From Bacteroidales bacterium (lineage in GTDB: Bacteria > Bacteroidota > Bacteroidia > Bacteroidales > P3): 49,644 nucleotides of DNA. Below are positions 41,544 through 49,644 of the stretch, piece by piece (position 1 is the stretch's first letter; every line of letters begins with the position of its first letter). The notes below the pieces were generated by a model, which saw only the letters and a program-made list of their open reading frames with translations, did no database searches and was not told the DNA's origin. The translations under genes and the position numbers were made by a program. The DNA is taken from positions 1 through 49,644 of the forward strand of contig JAGCUZ010000015.1 of the NCBI GenBank assembly GCA_017962615.1. The letters are read 5' to 3'.

Positions 41544-42434
41544 TTACTCGGCGGCGGGAGCCTCGGGAGCCTGCTCGGGTTCGGCGGCGGGCTCGGGAGC
41601 TGCGGTGGCCTCCGGTGTGGCCTCACGGCGTGTCGGCTGGCGGCGCGGACGGCGTCCACGGCCTTCTTCGCGGCTGGGGCGCTCCTCGGTCTGTGTCTCC
41701 TCGGCCTCGGTGTCGTCTTCTTCGTCTGCGTGGTTGTCCTTGTCTAACAAGCGCTCGTTCAAACCTTCCTGAATGGCTTCAACCATGTATTTCAGGATGG
41801 CGGCAATCGACTTGGACGCATCATCGTTGGCAGGAATCGGGAAATCGATAAGGTCGGGGTTGCAGTTGGTGTCGACCAGTGCGAAGGTGGGGATGTTAAG
41901 CCTGCGGGCCTCGGCCACGGCAATGTGCTCCTTGTTTATGTCGATGATAAACAATGCACTCGGCAAACGGGTCAGGTCGGCAATGCTACCCAGGTTCTTG
42001 TCCAGTTTGGCACGCTCGCGCTGCACCTGCAGACGCTCGCGTTTTGAGATGTTGTTGAAATCCTTGTCCTTCATCATGGCGTCAAGATTGTTCATCTTCT
42101 TGACAGCCTTGCGGATAGTCGTGAAGTTGGTGAGCATACCGCCCGGCCAACGCTCCGTAACGAACGGCATGTCGACGCTTTTCACCATCTCGGCAACGAT
42201 TTCCTTGGCCTGCTTTTTCGTGGCAACAAAAAGCACCTTCTTGCCCGACTTGGCAATCTGCTTCAGGGCTGTGGCGGCCTCATTGGCTTTGGCGATGGTC
42301 TTCTGCAGGTCGATGACATGCGTACCGTTCTGCTCCTTGAAAATATAAGGAGCCATTTTGGGATTCCATTTTCTTTTCAGGTGGCCAAAGTGGCAACCTG
42401 CTTCGAGTAATTCTTCGAATTTAAGTTCTGTCAT
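41544..42434 (-). CDS. rpsB: 30S ribosomal protein S2 with acidic/Arg-rich tail
   Basis: 296 residues. Family motifs [51 protein letters not shown] and [11 protein letters not shown]. The last 60 residues or so ([20 protein letters not shown] onwards, then Ala/Pro/Glu) form a disordered low-complexity extension beyond the usual C-terminus. The 153-bp gap before it holds a stem structure. Confidence 0.96.
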   Translation of the reverse strand: MTELKFEELLEAGCHFGHLKRKWNPKMAPYIFKEQNGTHVIDLQKTIAKANEAATALKQIAKSGKKVLFVATKKQAKEIVAEMVKSVDMPFVTERWPGGMLTNFTTIRKAVKKMNNLDAMMKDKDFNNISKRERLQVQRERAKLDKNLGSIADLTRLPSALFIIDINKEHIAVAEARRLNIPTFALVDTNCNPDLIDFPIPANDDASKSIAAILKYMVEAIQEGLNERLLDKDNHADEEDDTEAEETQTEERPSREEGRGRRPRRQPTRREATPEATAAPEPAAEPEQAPEAPAAE

Positions 42435-42500
42435 AATTATTTTTTTGTTTACGTTCCTTGTATAGTTTTTAAAACCAACCGTCAAGCAGTCTGTCTGTAA

Positions 42501-42550
42501 GGGCATGGTTTTTCCGCAATCCTTGTTGCCGAACTGTCAACCATGCAGAG
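42501..42550 (-). promoter_or_regulatory. Possible rpsB leader structure
   Basis: On the minus strand GCATGGTT (42546-42539) pairs with AACCATGC (42510-42503), enclosing CGGCAA / TTGCGG with a six-base loop. It lies about 70 bp upstream of rpsB within the operon and could be an autoregulatory site or processing signal. Confidence 0.4.
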
Positions 42551-42587
42551 CATCTTGACGATTTGGATGCTAAACTGTGTTCCAATA

Positions 42588-42974
42588 TTAACGCTTGCTG
42601 AACTGGAAGCGTTTGCGGGCTTTCGGCTGACCCGATTTCTTGCGCTCCACCATACGGGGGTCACGCATAAGAAGCCCTTTGGCCTTCAGTGCAGGGCGGT
42701 CTTCGGCGTTGTTCTCGCACAGTGCGCGGGCGATGGCCATGCGCAGTGCCTCGGCCTGACCTGTGAATCCGCCTCCGTCGAGGTTGGCTTTCACATCCCA
42801 CTTGCCTTCAGCGTCGGCAACCTGGAACGCCTGGTTCACGATGAACTGCAGCGGACCGGTCGGGAAATACTCTTTATAGTCTCTGTTGTTTACGGTTATC
42901 TTGCCGTTGCCCGGAGTCATATAGATGCGGGCCACAGCAGTCTTTCTTCTACCGATAGTGTTAATGACTTCCAT
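42588..42974 (-). CDS. rpsI: 30S ribosomal protein S9
   Basis: 128 residues. N-terminal TIGRRKTAVARIYMTPGNGKITVN, central GGGFTGQAEALRMAIARALCE, and the C-terminal KKSGQPKARKRFQFSKR tail that reaches the P-site tRNA. Thirteen bp after rplM. Confidence 0.98.
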   Translation of the reverse strand: MEVINTIGRRKTAVARIYMTPGNGKITVNNRDYKEYFPTGPLQFIVNQAFQVADAEGKWDVKANLDGGGFTGQAEALRMAIARALCENNAEDRPALKAKGLLMRDPRMVERKKSGQPKARKRFQFSKR

Positions 42975-42987
42975 GATTTATATGGTA

Positions 42988-43443
42988 TTATCTAACGTCG
43001 TTAATATTGATTACTTTGGGGTTCTGAGCCTGATGCGGGTGCTCCGGACCGACATACACCTTGAGGTTGCGGTAGAGGTCGTCGCCCAGGCGGTTCTTCG
43101 GCAGCATGCCGCGCACAGCGTGCTCGATGATTCTCTCGGGATGTGTGGCAAGCAGCTTGGCGGGTGTCGTCTCACGCTGGCCGCCGGGGTAGCCGGTGTA
43201 ACGCTGGTAAATCTTGTCAGTCATCTTCTTGCCGGTCAGGACGATCTTCTCGGCATTGATAACAATCACATTGTCGCCGCAGTCCACGTGCGGTGTGAAA
43301 TAGGGCTTCGTCTTCCCTCGCAGGATGTTGGCAACACGTGTCGCCAGACGGCCCAGCGTCTGATTCTCGGCATCAACCAGCACCCATTCCTTCTGAACGG
43401 TTTTGCTGTTGGCCGATACTGTTTTGTAACTTTGTGTATTCAT
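42988..43443 (-). CDS. rplM: 50S ribosomal protein L13
   Basis: 151 residues from ATG at 43443: KEWVLVDAENQTLGRLATRVANILRGK, DNVIVINAEKIVLTGKK, YTGYPGGQRET and AVRGMLPKNRLG. First gene of the ribosomal operon, preceded by a leader of nearly 190 nt. Confidence 0.98.
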   Translation of the reverse strand: MNTQSYKTVSANSKTVQKEWVLVDAENQTLGRLATRVANILRGKTKPYFTPHVDCGDNVIVINAEKIVLTGKKMTDKIYQRYTGYPGGQRETTPAKLLATHPERIIEHAVRGMLPKNRLGDDLYRNLKVYVGPEHPHQAQNPKVININDVR

Positions 43444-43631
43444 TTTTATTTTAACGATGATGTTCACTTTTTTTGTGGTCTCGAATCTGCCTTTTTGCCG
43501 GTAAAGTCTTCGACGGATAAAGCTCTACTGCCAATATTGTACATATTCTTGACACTATATTGTTTCCCCTTAACGTTGTGTCACTCAGGCGAGAACGGGT
43601 AAAGAACATGACCATTGTGCACAATGCTAAG
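43444..43631 (-). promoter_or_regulatory. rplM leader, candidate ribosomal-protein autoregulatory RNA
   Basis: 188 nt between the predicted transcription start and the rplM ATG, with no gene. It includes a perfect palindrome CATTGTGCACAATG (43613-43626). Leaders controlling rplM are known from several phyla, including reports for Bacteroidia, so regulation by L13 is a reasonable inference; the fold was not computed. Confidence 0.5.
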
Positions 43632-43637
43632 AGTTTG

Positions 43638-43668
43638 CAAAGTTACGAACATTTTTTTTAACAGCAAA
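43638..43668 (-). promoter_or_regulatory. Promoter of the rplM operon
   Basis: Minus strand TTTG (43668-43665), 19-bp spacer, TAACTTTG (43645-43638). Confidence 0.85.
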
Positions 43669-43734
43669 ATTTTATTTTATTTTTCTTTGAATTATTAACA
43701 GATTTCATGCTCTTTTGACGGATGTTGCCTGCCA

Positions 43735-43778
43735 AATATTTTTACAAACCGCCAAATTCAATATAAATTTGGCGGTTT
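43735..43778 (-). terminator. Terminator of apbE-yicC
   Basis: 13-bp perfect inverted repeat (43746-43758 with 43766-43778) with a seven-base loop, then a T/A-rich run on the minus strand. 43 bp after the yicC stop. Confidence 0.8.
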
Positions 43779-43821
43779 GGGGTAAATGTCTATGTGTGGT
43801 ATGGGCGGAGCGTCGGGCTGT

Positions 43822-44685
43822 CTACAGTATGTTGCCCAGCTGCTCTTTTATCTTCTCCAGCTCGTCCTTCATAACTACAACGAGCCGTTGTATGTCAACC
43901 TGGTTGGCCTTTGAGCCTATGGTGTTTATCTCGCGCCCCATCTCCTGGGCTATGAAGCCGAGCTTCTTGCCAGAGCCGTCTTCCTCGCGCATGGTGGTGC
44001 GGAAATAGTCTATGTGCTTCTGCAGGCGCACCTTCTCCTCGGTGATGTCGAGTTTCTCGAGGTAGTATATAAGCTCTTGTTCGAAGCGGTTCTCGTCGAC
44101 GTTGGTTATTGCAAAGTCTGCCATATACTTGCGTATGCGTGTCTTGGCGGTCTCGATGCGCTGCTGTTCGTAGGCTGGTATCTCGCCAAGTTTCTGCTCT
44201 ATCAGGTCGATGTGTTTGTCGAAGTCGCGCTGCAGCACAGCCCCCTCTTCCTGCCTGAAGCGGTCGGTGGCCTCTACGGCGGCGCGGACGGCGGCGGCGA
44301 GCTTCTCTATCGATTCGGGCTCCAGCTCTTTGTCTGACGAGACGTTCCACACGTCGCCCTGTGCCAGGATGCTGTCCATCAGGCGGTCAGTGGGCAGGTT
44401 CATCTGTCCGAGGAGCTCCGAGAGGGCTTTGTAGCGGCTTGTAATCAACTCGTTGTTGGGCGCGCCTGCAGCACTGTCGGCCACTTCTTCGCTAAGTATG
44501 AAGTCAATCTTGCCGCGCCCCAGCTGCGCCAGCATGGTGCGCAACTCGAAATCGAGGCTCCTGTATCGCGGAGGTATCTTTGTGTTGATATCCAGTTGCT
44601 TGCTGTTGAGGGTTTTTATCTCTATGTTGATTCGGAGCCCTTCTATTTCGCACTGCTCTTTGGCGTAGCCGGTCATTGATTTCAT
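43822..44685 (-). CDS. yicC: YicC family endoribonuclease
   Basis: 287 residues. N-terminus MKSMTGYAKEQCEIEGLRINIEIKTLNSKQLDINTKIP and C-terminus GKKLGFIAQEMGREINTIGSKANQVDIQRLVVVMKDELEKIKEQLGNIL are the two family blocks (YicC_N and DUF1732). Relatives are endoribonucleases linked to RNA decay and stress. Normally next to gmk; here gmk is absent and apbE lies 12 bp upstream. Confidence 0.94.
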   Translation of the reverse strand: MKSMTGYAKEQCEIEGLRINIEIKTLNSKQLDINTKIPPRYRSLDFELRTMLAQLGRGKIDFILSEEVADSAAGAPNNELITSRYKALSELLGQMNLPTDRLMDSILAQGDVWNVSSDKELEPESIEKLAAAVRAAVEATDRFRQEEGAVLQRDFDKHIDLIEQKLGEIPAYEQQRIETAKTRIRKYMADFAITNVDENRFEQELIYYLEKLDITEEKVRLQKHIDYFRTTMREEDGSGKKLGFIAQEMGREINTIGSKANQVDIQRLVVVMKDELEKIKEQLGNIL

Positions 44686-44697
44686 GGTATGGGGTGT

Positions 44698-45753
44698 TTA
44701 TTTTAGTATCAGTTTCTCGAATTCGGGTGTAGCGTAGGTCTTGTACTCTCCGCCATCGTTGTAGATAAAATATACCGCCTGCACGTGTGAGTCGCCGCGG
44801 TGGTCGTCTATGAAGGCGCGGGCTTTGTCCAGCCCCATGACCATGAATGCGGTGGCCATGGCGTCGGCACGCCACGCGCAGCTGTCCACCACCGACACGC
44901 TGAGCAGCGTATGGGTCACGGGTCTGCCCGTGGCGGGGTCGATGGTGTGGGAGTATTTTGTCCCGTCTTTCTCGTAGTATTTTCGGTAGTTGCCCGATGT
45001 GACCACCGACAGGTTGCTAAGCCCTATAGCCTCTTCCACTTGAGGCGCGTCGAGGCTGTCATTCGCAGGACGTTCTATGCCCACGCTCCAGGGTCTGCCG
45101 TCGGCCTTGGCACCGCGTGCTATAATCTCGCCACCCATGTATATGAGGTAGTTGCGCAGTCCCAGCGACGCGAAGAGACCGTCTATGAGGTCCACGGTCT
45201 CGCCCTGCGCTATGGCGTTCAGGTCCAGCTCGGTCGCCGGATGCGGTTTTCTTAGCCGCATGAGCCGTTTCCCGTCGGGCAGCGTCACGGTGTCTATATT
45301 CAGCTGTGCCGAGCCCGTGTAGCTCAGCAGACGGTCTATGGCGGTGTCGGTGATGTCGTCTCTGTTTTTGAAGCCGAAGCCCCAGGCGTTTACGAGGCCG
45401 CCCACGGTGCAGTCAAACGCGCCGCCCGTGTAGCGCCAAATCTCCAGCGAGTGGGTCAGCATGCTGGCCATAAGAGGGGTGACGGTGTCGGTGGTGTTGT
45501 CGTTCAGGCGGCGTATCAGCGAACCTTTGTTCCAAAGCGACGCCGTGAGGTCGAAGTCTCTGAGCAGCGAGTCCACCATGGGCTTCAGGTCTCGTCCGGC
45601 GCTGTCGTAGTATATGATGCTGTAGAACGACCCCTGCGCTTCGCCTGCTATATGCCGAGGCTGCTCTTGCCGGTGGCAGCCGCATAGCAGTGTGCCGGTA
45701 AGCGTCAGCGTTAATAATATATAAGGTGTTCTATGGTGACTCGCTATTCTCAT
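44698..45753 (-). CDS. apbE: FAD:protein FMN transferase (ApbE), lipoprotein
   Basis: 351 residues with lipobox LLCGC (Cys at about 25). ApbE motifs: DCTVGGLVNAWGFG, LDLNAIAQGETVDLI, YLIYMGGEIIARG, and a C-terminal SHTIDPATGRPV / DAMATAFMVMG metal/FAD site. Attaches FMN to Thr residues of membrane flavoproteins such as Na+-NQR and Rnf subunits in the periplasm. Presumably cotranscribed with yicC. Confidence 0.95.
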   Translation of the reverse strand: MRIASHHRTPYILLTLTLTGTLLCGCHRQEQPRHIAGEAQGSFYSIIYYDSAGRDLKPMVDSLLRDFDLTASLWNKGSLIRRLNDNTTDTVTPLMASMLTHSLEIWRYTGGAFDCTVGGLVNAWGFGFKNRDDITDTAIDRLLSYTGSAQLNIDTVTLPDGKRLMRLRKPHPATELDLNAIAQGETVDLIDGLFASLGLRNYLIYMGGEIIARGAKADGRPWSVGIERPANDSLDAPQVEEAIGLSNLSVVTSGNYRKYYEKDGTKYSHTIDPATGRPVTHTLLSVSVVDSCAWRADAMATAFMVMGLDKARAFIDDHRGDSHVQAVYFIYNDGGEYKTYATPEFEKLILK

Positions 45754-45762
45754 TGTGTTATC

Positions 45763-45803
45763 TAAAAAGGCGTTTGTCCCGAATGGTGGAGGACAAACGC
45801 CTT
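45763..45803 (-). terminator. Terminator of the second T9SS gene
   Basis: AAGGCGTTTGTCC (45767-45779) and GGACAAACGCCTT (45791-45803), 13 bp with an 11-base loop, then TTT on the minus strand. 36 bp after the stop. Confidence 0.88.
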
Positions 45804-45839
45804 GTGTTCTTGATGCTTGGGACAGCTCGGTCGTCGGTC

Positions 45840-47180
45840 TTATCGGGCAACAACCACCGTGTTGGACAGTTGTTTACCGCTCTGCAGCGTCACGTTGATG
45901 ATGTAGCTGCCGTTGGTGAGGCTGCCAAGGTCGATGCTGTTAACGCCCGCCTCGTTGCTGAAAGCCACGCGCTGACCGGCCATGTTGTATACGGCTATCT
46001 GCTGCACTGTCTCGCTGCACACTATGTTGACATAGTTGCTGGCGGGGTTGGGGTAGATGTTGAATTCGGCGTTGGCGCTGTTGTCGATGCCCACGTTGGC
46101 GGTCACCGTCACATGCGTCTCGCCCGCGCATCCCGTCGAGCGGTTGGTGGCCGTTACCGATACGTCTTGGTTCTGAGCCACGTTGGGAATGGTGATGTGG
46201 TCCTCGGTCGACCCCGTGCTCCAGCGGTAGTTCACGTTCTCCTGGTCGCAGGTCACCGTCAGGTTGGCGGTCTCGCCCGGACGCACGTCGATGTCGCCGC
46301 CGATGTGGGGTTTAGGCGAAGCGTTGATGGTGAGGTTCAGCACCACGAAGCTGTCGCATACATCCACGTTCTTGCCCACCAGTATGGTGTCGATGGTCGT
46401 TCTGATGTAGGTCTTCGAACGGGCCGAGTCGATAATCAGGACATATTTGTCGCAGGTATCTTTCGTTAACGAGTTGTAGCTGCTTTTGTTAATCTGGAAG
46501 CGGATGTGCGATGTGCTGTCCACACACAAGCCGTTGGTGTAGAGCGGGAACGTGCGGGCGGTGTCGAAACTCCTGGTTATCTCGGTGGGCTGGGTGCCGG
46601 TAACAAACCTGTAGTAGGTTTTGTTGCAGGCCGTCACGGTGTCGTAGTGCTCTACGGCTGTGGGGGTGTTGATGGTGAGGTTGAGCGTCAGCACCGAGTC
46701 GCAGTCGGCTGTTTGCTCGTTCCTTGTCTGGTGCGTGCTCGCGGTGTAGGTCGTGCCCTTCCAAGTGTAGGTCGAGCAGGCCGTTACGTTATAGGTGTTG
46801 TATGCCGTGTCGCTCAGCTGCACCGTAAGGGTGACGATGCTGTCGCAGTGGCCAACGGTCTGCATCGTGTCGCAGTAAGTGCCGCTATGCGTGTAGGTTG
46901 TGCCATTCCATGTGAAAGTGCAGCCGCCGTGTATGGGGGTGGTGATGGTGTTCACAATGGTGCGGTTGACGGTAAGGTCGAGCACATACAACGTATCCCT
47001 GTTCGGGCTATAGTGCGTGGCGGCGGTGCTGTAGTTGTAGGTTACACCGTTGGCTGGCCACGTGTAGCTGTCGCACACTGTGGTGTCAAGTATCACATGA
47101 TGGACGGATTTGCTCTGTGCCTGGCTTGCAAAAGGCATCAAAACAGCAGCAATCAGCATACATAATACTACTCTTTTCAT
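45840..47180 (-). CDS. T9SS type A sorting domain protein with Cys-containing repeats
   Basis: 446 residues. Signal peptide MKRVVLCMLIAAVLMPFASQAQ. At least three repeats of the form C-x(2)-YTW-x-G-T-x-Y...CDS-x(3)-L-x-L-x-I (about 33-80, 85-125, 130-172), with paired cysteines that may form disulphides. Next a PKD-like segment (PHIGGDIDVRPGETANLTVTC...YRWSTGSTE), and a C-terminal sorting domain ending NVTLQSGKQLSNTVVVAR. Predicted cell-surface or released protein; ligand unknown. Confidence 0.88.
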   Translation of the reverse strand: MKRVVLCMLIAAVLMPFASQAQSKSVHHVILDTTVCDSYTWPANGVTYNYSTAATHYSPNRDTLYVLDLTVNRTIVNTITTPIHGGCTFTWNGTTYTHSGTYCDTMQTVGHCDSIVTLTVQLSDTAYNTYNVTACSTYTWKGTTYTASTHQTRNEQTADCDSVLTLNLTINTPTAVEHYDTVTACNKTYYRFVTGTQPTEITRSFDTARTFPLYTNGLCVDSTSHIRFQINKSSYNSLTKDTCDKYVLIIDSARSKTYIRTTIDTILVGKNVDVCDSFVVLNLTINASPKPHIGGDIDVRPGETANLTVTCDQENVNYRWSTGSTEDHITIPNVAQNQDVSVTATNRSTGCAGETHVTVTANVGIDNSANAEFNIYPNPASNYVNIVCSETVQQIAVYNMAGQRVAFSNEAGVNSIDLGSLTNGSYIINVTLQSGKQLSNTVVVAR

Positions 47181-47292
47181 CGTAATCTGAGGATTAGTTA
47201 TTATTTTATTTTTTGTTTCTCTTTGGTTTAATATGTTGCTTTACAGATGAATATAGGCGTTGTTGCAGCGCGTGGTACTCATCATATCAACA

Positions 47293-47300
47293 TGCAAAGA
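47293..47300 (-). promoter_or_regulatory. -7 box of the second T9SS gene
   Basis: TATCTTTG on the minus strand, about 113 bp before the ATG. No -33 TTTG at 19-bp spacing. Confidence 0.5.
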
Positions 47301-47379
47301 TAGCATATTTTTTTGAATTGTGCGCCTTTATTATAATATTTACAGAAAAAAGTCGGTTTCCGGATGACGACGACGGGCT

Positions 47380-49050
<1,671 letters not shown>

Positions 49051-49123
49051 GGTGGTACAATATTATTTGGCAAGGTGGACACTGCTCCGGCATTGAGTCG
49101 GTAGGTGTGCACCCTGTCGTAGA

Positions 49124-49644
49124 TTAGTTTTCGAATCGTATATCCTTGGTGTTGAGTTGAATCTCCGTCTTGCCTCTCCAGAAGTTCTCCTCCAGTTGGT
49201 AGCAGATGGCGAAGCGTTCGCCGGCCTTCACCCTGCCTATGTTCTCGCCCAGTTGGAAGCCTATGGCGGGGTACGAGTTCGACCGCTCGTCAACCTGTAT
49301 CGGCGAGAACTTGAGGTGGTTGGTGCCCACCACGCGCGCGTAGCCCGTGTCCACCAGTCCCCTCGAGAGGAACACCGGCAGCGTGTTCTCGGGCCCGAAG
49401 GGCGCAAACTGCTTGAGGATGTTGAAGAACTTGCTGTTCAGGTGGCGCGAGAAGCTCAGCTCGGCGTCGATGATTATTTCCGGCACCATCTCCTCGCTGG
49501 GCAGCGTCTGCTGCACCACCTCCTCGAAACGGTCGATGAACTTATCCAGGTTCTCGGGCTTCAGCGACACACCCGCGGCGCATTTGTGGCCACCGAAGTG
49601 CTCCAGCAGGTCGCTGCACTGCTCCAGCGCGGCGTGTATGTCGA
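49124..49644 (-). CDS. recJ: Single-stranded-DNA exonuclease RecJ, C-terminal part
   Basis: The gene runs off the right edge; the last 172 or so codons are present. The visible part begins in the DHHA1 domain with LLEHFGGHKCAAGVSL (the GGHxxAAG motif), then the OB-fold C-terminal domain (FGPENTLPVFLSRGL...RVVGTNHLKFSP). RecJ resects 5' ends in recombination and repair. The ATG visible at 49570 is internal, not the start. Confidence 0.93.
   Translation of the reverse strand, partial: DIHAALEQCSDLLEHFGGHKCAAGVSLKPENLDKFIDRFEEVVQQTLPSEEMVPEIIIDAELSFSRHLNSKFFNILKQFAPFGPENTLPVFLSRGLVDTGYARVVGTNHLKFSPIQVDERSNSYPAIGFQLGENIGRVKAGERFAICYQLEENFWRGKTEIQLNTKDIRFEN

Overview
The window looks like a chromosomal segment of an uncultured Bacteroidales (Bacteroidota) bacterium with fairly G+C-rich genes and A+T-rich gaps. 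Evidence: two secreted proteins with C-terminal type IX secretion (T9SS) sorting domains; DUF4292 and DUF4296 lipoproteins; a BatA-type membrane protein; an S46 dipeptidyl peptidase; Suf proteins; a PorE-like TPR/beta-propeller protein; and promoters of the Bacteroidota form TTTG-N19-TAnnTTTG, of which six perfect examples were found. Genus cannot be decided from the sequence alone.

Layout. 1-600: no gene; a 110-bp palindrome-containing repeat, an 11-bp-period G-rich array and a strongly foldable 278-nt segment. 612-6676 (minus): methyltransferase, nucleotidyltransferase, tadA, a secreted unknown, a DUF4292 lipoprotein and a TPR lipoprotein. 6912-9485 (plus): a large T9SS cargo protein with extreme codon bias, then a terminator and decamer/nonamer arrays. 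9770-19300 (minus): a NatAB-like ABC exporter, a BatA-like protein, nth, a membrane-anchored EEP-family phosphatase/nuclease, an AAA-ATPase/PD-(D/E)XK protein, two small membrane proteins and a small secreted protein. 19572-19911: the second 110-bp repeat, a G-rich tract and the tRNA-Val terminator. 19917-22017: tRNA-Val(UAC), a DUF4296 lipoprotein and yifB/comM. 22018-24928: an A+T-richer accessory island with structured non-coding DNA, an XRE regulator, a SUMF1-fold protein, a small secreted protein and a wHTH gene fragment. 24929-30863 (minus): MsbA-like exporter, PorE-like protein, sufD, sufC. 31043-35282 (plus): SAM hydrolase family protein, DUF1846 protein, C69 peptidase. 35356-40241: trpS, a GDP-mannose pyrophosphorylase-type enzyme, a small protein, DPP7-like peptidase. 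40514-43443 (minus): tsf, rpsB, rpsI, rplM with a long leader. 43822-49644 (minus): yicC, apbE, a second T9SS protein, ettA and the 3' part of recJ.

The most unusual content is non-coding. A mosaic repeat family occurs about ten times. It is built from 7-bp units (TTNTAAG and TTTTAAT), a polar core TGGCTG(A/G)CGC and 9-bp units (ATAGANNNG). Its copies overlap stop codons, abut four genes that lack an ATG start, and in one case sit in frame inside an ABC transporter gene, adding about 27 residues to the nucleotide-binding domain. Arrays with periods of 9, 10 and 11 bp share the same style of fixed bases plus variable bases. Separately, 22524-22737 (directly before the XRE gene) and 264-541 have nested complementarity typical of structured RNAs or small mobile elements that I do not recognise. 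Functions below come from motif recognition by eye; no database search was run.
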